A stretch of DNA of 64,000 nucleotides from Umbelopsis ramanniana AG (Eukaryota > Mucoromycota > Umbelopsidomycetes > Umbelopsidales > Umbelopsidaceae): contig NW_026252153.1 in NCBI RefSeq assembly GCF_025399195.1, forward strand, positions 59,815 through 123,814, in the 5' to 3' direction. The notes beneath the pieces were generated by a model that saw nothing but the letters and a program-made list of their open reading frames with translations, was not told the origin of the DNA and made no database searches. Every line of letters begins with the position of its first letter. Position 1 is the stretch's first letter. The position numbers were made by a program, and so were the translations under genes. Below, piece by piece: positions 1-11,068 of the stretch.

Positions 1-884
1 GCAAGGTCTTACTGGTGGAATTTTCAAAAACAAAATGGAAACCACTTTGAATGCAGAGTTATCTTTTGTGTCTGTATTTTACAGTACCTGTGAATATGGA
101 TCGAAGGCTCAGAACTTTACCGGTGTGTGAAGTCTAGCAACTGTATGTCAGATATCTATGCCAAAGATGTGGAGTTGCGAATGCGTCTGTCATACCCAAG
201 ACTATATTATGTTATGATATGAAAAAGACAGAGACATGACGAGTATAACGAAATTGTTCGATGGGCAACTTACTTCAATCTTTTGAGTGTTTGATATTAC
301 CGATACTTAGCTTCTATCGAATATTGTGTTGATTAACGGCATAGCGTCATGCAAGATGAAGATCGACTCTCATACTTCGAAATGACTAAATACCCTGTCT
401 TGATACTTCATCATTTCATGTTGCTATGCCAAGAACACTAAACGTTTACAGATCTATGTGATAGTGTTGCAGATATATATACGGCATATCTAATTACATT
501 TAGTAAATCAAAGATGGTGACTGTAACACTTGAATTGAAAGGCTTTCATTAGCGATATGTCTAAATATATTTCATGAACGGTCATTGGAGGTAGAGGTCC
601 AAAGGTATTTATACCCCATATGTTCAAGCGAGCTCAACACCTTTGATTATTGAAATTTCAATAGCTGCGCCATTGATTTCGACCAACTAATTTCATGGTA
701 TATAGATAATGAAGTGAAGGGATATTCTCTCAAATATCCGAATTTGCAGGAGTAGTGATTGAAATGAAAATGCTGGCGGCTTTAATGAGATTTGTCTTTC
801 GGTGTGTGACTTGATAAATTCTGGTTCAGACCACCAACTTCAGTGGAAACTTGCAGCTCAGTCTTGCACACCACAATTCGCGAC
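1..884. other. Intergenic, upstream of CSN4
   Basis: No reading frame here shows a recognisable domain. The stretch is AT-rich and probably holds the promoter and 5' UTR of the gene starting at 885. I saw no RNA gene or repeat. Confidence 0.5.
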
Positions 885-2395
885 ATGGATTTACATGCTC
901 AGCTATTAGACGTTGAGCATGTGTCAATGCAAAAAGACAAACTCTCCTCTTACAAGTCAATTCTAGACACTATACTTTTTGCTTCGAGCAATATCGATGA
1001 ATTAGAACAAAAGTTAAACATTTACGTGGACGCCATTCTGCAAGAGCACATTGGTCTCGTTGTGTCTCGACAAGCGTTGACAGACTTTATAACGGCTGTG
1101 GACGAGCGCGTTCAAGATGCTCATACCAAAAAGGAAGCATTCCAATTTGCGATCAACAGAATCCAGTCTCGTGTTGTCTCTTTCGAAGAGCAGGTACAGT
1201 GATATTCTATCATGATAGAGACCCTGTTATATTTTCTGATGGTGGTATTCCGTTCTCGGCAAAAAGATGTCGTCGTTGAGAGAGAAACTTGCTTCTACGT
1301 ACGAACAAGAAGAAGAGTATCTGGAGGCGGCCAAAATCCTGCAGGGAATACCGTTGGATTCTGGACATCGGTAAGTTGTTTATGCACGACCAAGCAGCCC
1401 GCCTAGGTCTAATGCACTAAATGTCCATTCATTTCAGAGTCGTATCCGATGATTATAAACTGAACATATATATCAAAATTGTTCGATTACTGCTCGAAGA
1501 AGACGAAGCTGTAGCTGCTGAAACCTATCTTAATCGAGCGGCTCTCCTCATTCCAAATAGTCAAGATTTGGTCACCAACCTTACATACAAGCTTTCACAG
1601 GCGAGGATATTAGATTCAAAGCGAAAGTTTTTGGAAGCTTGCTCCAAGTACCATGAATTGAGCTATGTTAGTGAACTTGATGATGAAGAAAAAATGCAAT
1701 GCTTGTAAGTGATTCGAGCAGGTAGTGGTCATGTGCTTCAGCTTTTCTAACATCAACTTGGGGGTCTTCACAGAGGAGCCGCAGTGCAGTGTGCTGTGTT
1801 GGCAGGTGCCGGACCCCAACGATCCCGAGCCTTGGCCACGCTCTACAAGGATGAGAGGACGCAGCAACTACCATCGTTCTCAGTGTTAGAGAAAATGTTT
1901 CTGGACAGAGTTCTCCGACTTTCTGAGGTATCAGATTTCTCTTCCTCACTTAAACCACATCATTTGGCCAAACTTGCGGACAACACGACAGTTCTAGATC
2001 GTGCAGTCATTGAGCATAACCTACTCTCAGCTTCCAAGATCTATAACAACATCAGATTCGACCAATTGGCAGCACTATTAAATACATCACCAGAACAGGC
2101 AGAACAAGTTGCCAGCCGCATGATTGCAGAAGGAAGAATGGTCGGAAGTATCGATCAGATTGAACAATTAATTTTTTTCGAATCCGGTGGTGCAGCAGTG
2201 GATGAAAAAGTTGAATCGAATGTGTCAAACGTCAGTGCGAGTGCCATAACTACCAAAAGAATAGGTCAATCCATGATTGAGGCGGTCAAATGGGACGATG
2301 CCATTCAAAGCATTTGTCACCAAGTTGAAGACATTATCGAATCCATTCAAGCCAAATACCCCGGTTATATCAAGCAAAAAGGAATTAACTGTTGA
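885..2395 (+). CDS. CSN4: COP9 signalosome subunit 4
   Basis: PCI-domain subunit of the COP9 signalosome, which removes Nedd8 from cullin-RING ubiquitin ligases. Four exons (885-1193, 1267-1370, 1438-1704, 1774-2395) give 433 residues, close to the roughly 400 of animal CSN4. The match is strong along the length: a [10 protein letters not shown] block, then [20 protein letters not shown], then [17 protein letters not shown], then the PCI signature [20 protein letters not shown] followed by [14 protein letters not shown]. The first ATG of the long frame is 885; the upstream part of that frame opens only with GTG. Intron 1 ends in AAG. The 3' end faces the RUS-family gene 107 bp away. CSN4 is absent from budding yeasts, which helps place the organism. 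Confidence 0.93.
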
Positions 2396-2401
2396 AATAA
2401 A
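2396..2401 (+). terminator. Poly(A) signal of CSN4
   Basis: A canonical AATAAA lies directly after the CSN4 stop codon. It fits the narrow 107-bp gap to the convergent neighbour. Confidence 0.5.
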
Positions 2402-2502
2402 GTTTTAATACTGTACTAGCAATATTTCTTCACCTTTATGTATTGTACTCGGGGGTTTGGGATAGGTGATTCTAAATTACACATTTATCTGGCGATGAGG
2501 CA

Positions 2503-4599
2503 TCAAAAGGTTTCGGTTTTCTCTGGTCTGTCCCAGCTTACTCGCACGCCACTAACATAATAACATCAGTTATACCATTTCAAGTTTACGACTGCCTATA
2601 AGTAAGAAAACAACTTTACCTATCATTCCAGTATACACTGTCAGATTGCCAGTCTTTGCTATCTAGGCTGGCAACAAATCCTGGGAACTTTTCTCGCGTG
2701 AACTCCAAGCTATCACGCATCGCTTTATCGTACTGCTCCCAATCCGTCTCCTTCTTTATGCCTTGCTGTTTGAGAATGTCGTGAAATCGAAGAGAGTGTA
2801 AAACGGATTTAATGACGTCGTTGGACTCTGCATCGTCATGGAACATGACCCACATGCAGTTATTGTGATAGTTAAGTAGGTAATTCTCATTCTGAGCAAA
2901 ATACGTAAATGAGTTAGTAAGAATAAGACATATGATACCTTCTGATGTACTAATTCGACTTACGCGCATGGTATCGACCACTCTTTCCACTTCACCGGCG
3001 CCTGCAAAAGCTTTGTCAGCTCCAGCTCCTAGTTTGATATTGACTCTAACTGGACCGCCGGGTTTGTTCCATTTGATCCACTCTCCAAAGAGAAATTCTC
3101 TATCCTTCAGGTCATCAACGTCAACAACCTTTTCAGTATCAATATACGAGCGACTGAGCAGTGTCAGCTTTGCTTGATTGAGAATTTCGAATTGCGCAGT
3201 GTTTAAGAGCTTGTATGTGAAATAGATATTGAGCGGTGACAGGATTCCGAATACAGTGAACAAAAATGCTGGGTCGTGCGATATGGAAATCAGCCCAACA
3301 CCAGAAAGCATACCCAGCAAGTGAGCAGTCGACATTTGAGAGTCATCTTTGGCGACGATGTCTCCGACATTACCACTGAGCTGTAAAAAGATGTCAGCGG
3401 CGGTTCAATCATAAGATAGCGTGTGGGTACAAACGCGTTCACTTACAGCAAAGTTTCGAGTGAATGTCATATGGCTAGCCGCCCAAATGCTGTAATGAAT
3501 CAACTCGAACATATTTCCCACTAAACATAAGAGAAAGATTATTATGGAATCCTCCATAAACCGTCCATTTGGTTGTACGCTTACTGGCAGCAAGTGGTAA
3601 AAACAGCTTGGGAGATGCAATGGAAGTACATAGTTGAAGGGCTGAGCCAACAGATGAAAGCCATTCGCAGACCTGGATGAAGGCATTTAAATCATTGTGT
3701 ATATTTTCCAGTACTATATTCGTAGAAACTCACCATTTTCCATGTTTTTGGATGCGAGTCGAATGAGCTAGCAAATCGTTTAATGAAAAACAATTTGCCA
3801 ACCTCTCCGATACCATCTTTCAATACCCATTGAATAGCAACCGCACCTCCAGCAGCCTCTGCTTCTCCTAGTCCGAGTGACGCAAGCATTGCTTGTGAGC
3901 ACAAAACACCAATCTAAATCAATAAAATGGCGTTACATACAACGTTAGAAAAAACGTGACACGCTTTGTCGGGATGTGTAAGAAACCTACCGCTGATCCA
4001 ACATATGTCTCCAAGAAAAGCCAAGCATGAAATTTGGCGTAACATTCGTGCACTGATTCGGGGTATCTGTGACCAAGTGATCAATATCCTATGTGGATGT
4101 AACTGGTCAACGCTAAAATGGGGCCAACTTACCCAACGGGCAGAAACATTTCCCGCATGCTCTGTTGTAAACTGCTAAGGGCACCGAGACTTAAAATTCT
4201 TTGACGTCGGCGGCTCCACTTGCTGTGATTTGGACCCATTTGGCTTGACTGAGGTTGTAGCCATTGCCATGATAAAGGTGACGTGAGTGGAGTGGATATG
4301 CATTGCTTAGAGCCTCTTCCAGAGCCAAGTCCGGTAGGCATTGATGTAAAAATACGAGTTCTTCCAGATACATATTCCGTTAATATGGTGTTTTGCTTGG
4401 CTTCTTTATCTTTAGACGTGTTGGTATCTCCTCCTTGAGTTGTAAGGCCACGCACAAAAAGTCGGTCCGGTAACGTATTTATCCGGACCGGTCTGCATTC
4501 TAGAGCAATGGTTGGAACTTTGACATGGTACTGCAGGCTGGATGGCTTTTGGAGATGCGCGACTCCAGTTCGTAGTCTGCATGCAGCACGAGAAAGCAT
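2503..4599 (-). CDS. RUS-family (DUF647) membrane protein
   Basis: Member of the Root UVB Sensitive / C16orf58 family, membrane proteins of poorly known function. In plants RUS1/RUS2 act in UV-B sensing and auxin transport. Eight exons on the minus strand: 4599-4133, 4066-3991, 3913-3734, 3672-3585, 3520-3447, 3380-2964, 2891-2620, 2551-2503, giving 540 residues. Family marks include FLPVGYPESV, then a Gly/Ala-rich segment ending AIQWVLKDGIGEVGKLFFI, then LSGNVGDIVAKDDSQ followed by hydrophobic helices, and a Trp-rich C-terminus. Translation could stop at 2616, but that frame end sits on a good donor (AG/GTAAAG). Splicing to 2551 adds GVRVSWDRPEKTETF, which suits the Trp-containing family tail. 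The N-terminal 100 residues are Arg/Ser/Gln-rich and may be an organelle-targeting peptide. Confidence 0.88.
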
Positions 4600-4794
4600 T
4601 CTGCACTTAAAAAGGGTATGGATAGAGCACGTTTCAGGATCAATTGAAAAATTCAAATTTCGGAGCAAAAAACACCGTCACTGAATTGACGCTGGAGTAA
4701 ACTGACTCAAAAAGCGTCCAGCTACACAAATCGTTGTTTAATGTTTGATATACAAGTTGACGACGGTTACTACATGAGGGGGGAAACTATAATG

Positions 4795-5184
4795 TTAGTC
4801 TTTCTTCAACTTGAAAGTCCTCTCCTCATATTCTTTTGTTAATGGTTCAATCTGTCCATATTGCCAGGGATGATGCATATCTTGCCGAGTTGTTCCGTCG
4901 TCTTTAGGATAGGTACAATGAGCTTTCTCCGCATGCTCGACTGATTTGTTAACTTTGTCAGCGGCATCTGTTACAATGTCAGACGAAATATCAAAGCCGT
5001 TGACAAAGCCTTCCGATCCGAACGGCTGGTTTAGCTGAGCTCCTGAGTGATGAGTTAAGTTCGCAGAGTGTAGAGAGCGCGATGGATCAATAACAGAGTG
5101 CGCAGAGGGAGATGGGGTTCTGGATGGAATAGGTGATTTTACTACGAGATTGCGAGCACTAGCAAGTGAACGATACATTTGCAT
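4795..5184 (-). CDS. Small conserved-looking protein, probably mitochondrial
   Basis: Single exon, 129 residues from the ATG at 5184; the longer frame to 5202 starts with TTG. I do not recognise the family. The N-terminus MQMYRSLASARNLVV is basic, Ser/Ala-rich and lacks acidic residues, as expected of a mitochondrial presequence. The rest is hydrophilic, with HHPWQYGQIEPLTKEYEERT near the C-terminus, which looks like a conserved block. It is transcribed divergently from the neurochondrin-like gene, with only 165 bp between the starts. A small mitochondrial accessory protein is a guess from the N-terminus alone. Confidence 0.6.
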   Translation of the reverse strand: MQMYRSLASARNLVVKSPIPSRTPSPSAHSVIDPSRSLHSANLTHHSGAQLNQPFGSEGFVNGFDISSDIVTDAADKVNKSVEHAEKAHCTYPKDDGTTRQDMHHPWQYGQIEPLTKEYEERTFKLKKD

Positions 5185-5349
5185 AATGGAAGGCGCCAAC
5201 AAACAGCCAAGTAAAATGGGATTTTTAAACCATCAAGTGTGCAATTTGCCAGCGATTGTGACTGACAAAAATTTTCGAGAGCATTGACCTCGTTAATTGC
5301 AGATGACGGGGCAAGAAAGCTTTATTGATAGCCAGAAATCTTTCACGAC
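5185..5349. promoter_or_regulatory. Compact bidirectional promoter
   Basis: The 165 bp between divergent start codons at 5184 (minus) and 5350 (plus) must hold both core promoters and 5' leaders. No clear TATA box was seen. Confidence 0.5.
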
Positions 5350-7069
5350 ATGCAAGTCTCATCGTCAAAAGAAAATCGCGCTGCCGAAATAGATCAGTGC
5401 TTGAATCTTCTATCACCTTCCTCCTCGGATGAATCCAAGTTCACAGCCTTACTTATCCTACCACGACTGTTGGATTCCAACGACCATGCCACCATTCAAC
5501 GAGTATTTGACAAAATGAACTTTAAATTTATTGAGCGTCTCATGAAGTCCAGTATGTTCTGAAATTTGATATCTTTTTTGAATTCAATTGATGTGTACTG
5601 ATTTATGGGTTGTTATCTTAGAGAAGACAGCCGAAGTGCCTGAGACAGTTATGCAAGAAATTGCGGTCAACATCTTGTCATACTTTAGCACAGTAGAATC
5701 TTTGACCTCTTCTGAACAACTAATCGCACGCATACCAACGCTTTCATTATGCATCAAACCAAGGTCCATAGACATGTTTCATTTCTTTCATATCGCTTGT
5801 TTATTCATCTTACTGAACACATATATTGTAGAGACGCAACCGATATTACCAAAGATGTACTCATGACTCTGATGCGACTTGCCAAGTCAGATTCTGCTCT
5901 GCAAGCCATACTTGATAAGCAAGTGTTGTCTAGGATACTTATACTATTAGGAGATGATGCCTCTCGTAAGCATTACTGCCATTCCAAGTGTTTTTCATTC
6001 TGACAATTATGGTAATATTGACTTTCAATTGTGTCCAGGGGAGGAACAGGATCTCGCCAAGCACATCATTATTCTTGTCTACGGATCAGCATTCAACAGA
6101 TTGGAACAGTCAAATTCAACGGATCTGAAGACTAGCTTAATAGAGTCGCTCAAATACAGCCTGATACCCACCTTATCTAGTACATTACGTGTAAGGCAGG
6201 ACACAAGCAAGTTCATCGCGGTGGATATATTGCACCGTGTTTTCAACGAGTGCCCAACCAATATAGTGAAAGAGTTGGAAAAAGAAGAGAAACAGCGGTT
6301 TGACATATGGATTGAGAGTATCCGATCAGGTGTACGCCAGGTCTTGACTAGCAAAACCGGTAAGTGCCTCGATTATGGACACGGAAGGGATGGGCATACA
6401 GACTAATGTTTGTCTTTGTTTCCGGTGGGAGTAGTTTCCGATCGAAGGGATCACGCATTCTCACTGATTGCAGTATTACTTCGGCATATTGGGCCACGGT
6501 GGCTTTTCTCAACTCTTGAGAAAAGCGCTTCGATATCTCCATCTCCCACGACCCCAAGACAAGCGGAAAAGAGACCAGCTACCACCTCGGTGGAGAAACC
6601 AATGGCTTCTGATGAGGCCAGTATTGATGCACGTTTTCCAGCCTTATTGATTCAGTTAGCAAGTTTGGAAATTCGACTCATTCTAGATGATCTCGGTGGC
6701 GAAAAAGATGTAAAGGCCATAGAGGCAGATCCATCATCGGATCGATCAGTGGCGATGTTACCCATGTTTTACCAGATGATCGAATCGGCTATCCTGTATC
6801 TCACCAGTGATGACCTTGCTTTAGAGGGCACGGACATTGACCTTATCTTTAAGATACGGCAGATTCTCACCGAACTATTCAAAGCGATAATAGATTTTTT
6901 GAATGACACTTTCTCACGAACGGATCAACAGGACATTTTTGATGACATAGTCGTCCTTGCCAGCGTTCGATTACTGGCTATTTGGATTGAAGAGGATGAT
7001 TCTCTCAATAATGACATGTCCTCCAAGACGATGACGATGGTCGAAACCTTCCGTGAGCAAGAACTGTAA
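5350..7069 (+). CDS. Neurochondrin-like protein
   Basis: Alpha-helical-repeat protein of the neurochondrin family, named from animals where it acts in neurite growth and receptor binding. The fungal role is not established. Five exons: 5350-5551, 5622-5763, 5832-5965, 6039-6359, 6432-7069; 478 residues. The N-terminus (RAAEIDQCLNLLSPSSSDES, then KFTALLILPRLL) matches the family start, where successive helices count loss of lysine-free leucine repeats; a second block EIRLILDD and a C-terminal helical set follow. A Ser/Pro/Thr linker lies near residues 300-325. All splice phases close cleanly. An unrelated ARM/HEAT protein is the main alternative, since the family is recognised from pattern and length. 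Confidence 0.7.
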
Positions 7070-7704
7070 TCATTGATAGATAATCTTAGATAGAAGTTGT
7101 GGAGAAGAATGAAACACGGGTGAAGACAAAAAAGTACATAAATTGAACATTGTATGTTTCCTACTTTCCGACCGATAGGTTGAATGCATGAATGGGAATT
7201 TACTGCTGAATAATTTGAGAGTCCGCAGTAAGAGAATGTCAACGCACAGCAGCTGACCTTGGGGGGAAAACATGCTGCTTGATGACTCCGGTGCGATTGG
7301 CCGAAATCGCCAAGCTTCGGTATCAGTGAGATCAGTGACAAATATGGACAGCCAAGATACCCCCCGAAAGCAGAACCCTTACTGTCCAATTTTGGACGCT
7401 TGTTCCGAATCACCAAAAGGGCCAAAACCCAACTAAAAGTCATTACATTTCGATGTGTCATCATCCAAAAAAAAAGGCGAATATGTATTTTCGATAATTT
7501 TTACATCAGCATGTGTCAAAAAGAATTCAATTACAAGAATAATAGCAAGTCAAGTGTATACAGAGTTGGCCACTCATGCGGGGCCTATGGGATATCAGAT
7601 ATTTACAAGGATGGGGATGGGTTGGTGCAAAATGCAAAGGGAATGTATATAGAGGGATATCCCACGATGAAACGCTTTGAATTACGATACAGTTGCGTCG
7701 CCGT
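7070..7704. other. Intergenic, 3' of neurochondrin-like gene
   Basis: No credible gene seen. Open frames on both strands here are short and low in quality. Confidence 0.45.
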
Positions 7705-7956
7705 CTACTCTTCATCAGATTCTTGAATTGGTGCCATGCTGGAGTCGAAGGACTGCCGTGATCTTGGCATAGGGTTCCTCGTAAGTTGCAGGAACTGCAC
7801 GGATGATGTTGTCTTTGAAGGCTCTGTTAGGTCAAAGCTAATCTGACCATGGCGGTCAAGGACGGGGTGCCAAATGGCAGTCTGTGGGGATTTGTCGGAG
7901 GCAGGATACAGCTCCGTAATGAAGCAGTGAAGGGGTTCAGTCATTAGAGTCTGCAT
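7705..7956 (-). CDS. Possible small protein or last exon, unknown
   Basis: An 83-residue frame starting ATG and ending with an acidic tail (IQESDEE). Codons look gene-like, and the mix of charged and hydrophobic residues is not that of random AT-rich DNA. The start context CATGCAG/ACT could equally be a splice acceptor, so this may be the 3' exon of a longer minus-strand gene whose upstream exons I could not find. No family recognised. Confidence 0.3.
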   Translation of the reverse strand: MQTLMTEPLHCFITELYPASDKSPQTAIWHPVLDRHGQISFDLTEPSKTTSSVQFLQLTRNPMPRSRQSFDSSMAPIQESDEE

Positions 7957-8638
7957 GGTTGGACAGAGAAAAAAATTTGTTCAATCAACAAGTGATGAGG
8001 AGAGAGAAATCCAAAAAAAAGCTATAATTTTTATATCTGAACCTCGACCGGAAAAATTGTCTGGCATCCCGGAAACCACATGGACCGGCAATTCACCCTC
8101 ACGATTATTTTTGACCAGGCTGATGTCACCGCCACAAGCACTTGACGGACGGGCCAAGCACTGTCTTGGCTAACCTGGTTCCGCAGTTGCCTTATTCGCT
8201 TTTCCGTAGACTTGCGTTGCTATGCGTGACAAATCGTATGGATTCGTCAGCTGTACAAATGACAAAATCTTTCTACCATGAAATCTTTACTCATGATTAT
8301 GCTATGTTATTCATCATCATGCAACCCCAAACATAAGCATCCCATGTGCACACTAAGGGGCTATGTTTTTTTTCCCATCAACGAATACACCATGAAGTGC
8401 TTTTTACTGCAATGAGCCAAAAATATATTATATCAAAGAGTGTGGAGAATTTTCCTTCGGCTAATGAAAGCGAAGTACAATAATCAGATGAAGGATAAAC
8501 AACCATCCACATTAAAAATCATGGTAAAGAAACAAAATATTACAAATATTAGGTTGCTATGCCACCCAGCCATTGACTTGGCGCTCAGGCCTTTTTTTGG
8601 TGTCTTTCTTTTTTAGCTTTTATGCAACTGTTATCAGC
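7957..8638. other. Intergenic
   Basis: No supported gene. Contains several A/T runs. It could hide upstream exons of the frame at 7705-7956. Confidence 0.4.
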
Positions 8639-9313
8639 CTATTGGTGGTGGCTCCTCTTTTGAGCGAAAATCCAATGGAAATGTTCTTCCATACTGCCGA
8701 CCTTTTCGACAGCCACTTCATCTTCCACCATGGTCAATAGCTGGCCATGCTTTTGAAACATTTCTCTCGTGCCTTCTACGCCGAGACCAGCAGATATCAT
8801 AGTCACTTCAGGCGCTAACCAGTTTTCCCTCACAAATTCACCTTCTTCCGAGTTGAAATTGCAGAGAAACCAGCCACCCTTTTTAAGCCACATTTGCACA
8901 CGTTCAATCATTAAACCTTGCTCATTCTTTGGCAAGTGGAAAATAGAATAGAATCCAACAACGGCATCAAATGTAGCCTGCTCGAACTCAAGCTTCATCA
9001 TATCAGAATGAATCAAAGTAGCCTCGGGCACATGTTTACGAGCAAGTGCTATCTGTGCTCCCGAGATATCAACACCAGTGACAGACATACCACCGGAAAT
9101 AAGCTTTTGTGTACTAGGAACGCCAGCTCCACATCCTAGTTCCAGAACCTTGGCTCCCTTGGGAAGGTGTTCGAGTAGCCTACCAACGTAGCCTGCGCGT
9201 GTCAAGGTTGGCCGAGGTGCCGACCAAGCGAGGTAAGCGTCCGCTACTTCATCATAGCCAGCCTCAATAACAGCCTTGGAGTAATGTTGTTCAGTAGCAG
9301 GGGAATTGTTCAT
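8639..9313 (-). CDS. Class I SAM-dependent methyltransferase
   Basis: Single-exon, 224-residue methyltransferase with a Rossmann fold. Motif I is VLELGCGAGVPSTQKLI (about residues 55-71), binding S-adenosylmethionine. The acidic residue at the end of strand beta2 is in VTGVDIS. Motif post-II is LIHSDMMKLEF, and motif IV is FDAVVGFYSIFHLP. A Lys-Gly-Gly turn (WLKKGGWFLCNF) follows. The layout resembles small-molecule methyltransferases of the ubiE/Methyltransf_11-25 type. Substrate cannot be told. No signal peptide, so probably cytosolic. Neighbours give no pathway hint. Confidence 0.88.
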   Translation of the reverse strand: MNNSPATEQHYSKAVIEAGYDEVADAYLAWSAPRPTLTRAGYVGRLLEHLPKGAKVLELGCGAGVPSTQKLISGGMSVTGVDISGAQIALARKHVPEATLIHSDMMKLEFEQATFDAVVGFYSIFHLPKNEQGLMIERVQMWLKKGGWFLCNFNSEEGEFVRENWLAPEVTMISAGLGVEGTREMFQKHGQLLTMVEDEVAVEKVGSMEEHFHWIFAQKRSHHQ

Positions 9314-11068
9314 TTCGAATTGGGAATGTGAATGAGCAAGATGATGGGATGCGCCCCCTTTTTATCATTTCAAATTTGGGTTCTTTTTCTCGCGGCCGAT
9401 CCATGTGCACCTTTGGTGAAACTCTTACAAGAATTGTCCTGGCCATAAACGTTCAAATATACCCATTTCTGTTTTTTCCGGCCGAAGCTTTGAATCTCAG
9501 TGTTGCTATTATTGACGTGTCCCATCTCTATCGGGTCGGTCAACACGGTGAAGGAAGGCAAGATACCAAGAGGAACGGAAACATCCGCACATAGCTTTGC
9601 TGCCTAACATTAAGTATATGAATATGTTGCAGGTGTTGGCTAAGAGTTTGACACCGCTTCGTCGAAAAACCGTAGGAACTCGAACCCCACCGTGTTATCG
9701 AAGAACGTGAAGTATTTACAATGAGTCACTGTGTGCTATTGGCGTTCTCATTAAGTCTTCGTAACGTGTAACTATGAGAATCTATAAATATCATTGATTA
9801 TCGTCAACGAGTACACGTTTGGTCATTAACAATTAACTTGTGCCTGTCTGCTTAAAATTTTCCCAGCATTGCCCCTTACGAACAAACAACAGTCATCCGC
9901 CGCATTATTCTGGCTCTATAAGTAGTGAAAATAAGCCATGAAAATAATATACTTCTTGCGAGTGACTTGCCTTGAAGCACACCACGAGTGGTCACGTAGC
10001 TTAAGTATAGGCAGCATTCTCGTGCCTTCGGTCTTGTCAACAAATCTACTGCATTTGCAAATGTGGATATGTTGTATCTGCAAAAATGGGAAATGGATAA
10101 AGGAAAACCAAGTTGACACAACGGTGACTGAGGAGACTAGTTGTAGTGCATTCTACGCAAAGCTCATAAACGGCGCAATAGCAATCACGGTGAAGTTGGT
10201 TCAAATATTCATTTCTCTCAAACAGCGTATAGTATATACAAAACACTTACAATAGTTATCTAATCGCTTTAGTCTTTCGCAAGGAATCTGTCTCCCGCCA
10301 TAAAAATTGGTCTGAGACAGCGAATGGCATGTTATTTGTTCGCCGACTTGAGTTTCTTAAAACGCATTTCCTTTCATGACCTGGTCTGCCTCTACGTCAG
10401 ACCGACAATTTATCGTCCGCTTTATAGTAATATGTTTAAAAATGTCAATGCTACTGAAATTATGTTAGGAAACGAGGATGCATCAATACAGCTAATAGAT
10501 AACAACGCAAAGCGTATATATCACGGTCTATGACAGTCATTTCTCTTGCGACTCCATTGTCCTCTGCAGTTTCACCAAAAATATCTAGCTCCTTTCATAC
10601 AACAAACTTTGACTCCGTCTCTATAAGAAATATCGTGATTTCAACCTCGGGTAATGTCACTATTTTTTTTTTTGGTCAGAACGAATTGGGATCTACCATA
10701 CCACAGCATTTTGGTTGCACAACTGACAGCACCTTTCATCATCTTTGTATTATAATCATCATCTCTCAATAAGTCTTTTAGACTTTTGTTATGAATAGTC
10801 TTGTAAACTCTCTGTTAGTGTCTAATACTATTGCTGTCGAATTAATGGATTTCGTTCTATTGAAACAATGACTATATCGCCGATTTGTGTAACGGCACCT
10901 TGCCTTCACTTGTCAATCGAAACTCAGTCTTTTCGGATATGAATGTAGTTGAAAGAGGGAACGCGAAGACCGACCCAGCCCCTCTTTTTTTTTCTTCGTC
11001 CCTCTTTCTGTTTTTTTACTTCTTTCTTTCAACATTGTCATAAATATACAGCTTCATACGATATCAGA
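9314..11068. other. Intergenic, about 1.75 kb
   Basis: Several short frames on both strands, none with a recognisable domain or believable splice partners. Pyrimidine-rich tracts just upstream of 11069 suit the promoter of the protease gene. Otherwise nothing identified. Confidence 0.45.

Noticed and set aside
9938-10255. 105-codon plus-strand frame
   Set aside because: Cys/Ile/Lys-rich translation of AT-rich DNA with overlapping frames on the other strand; no gene-like signal.
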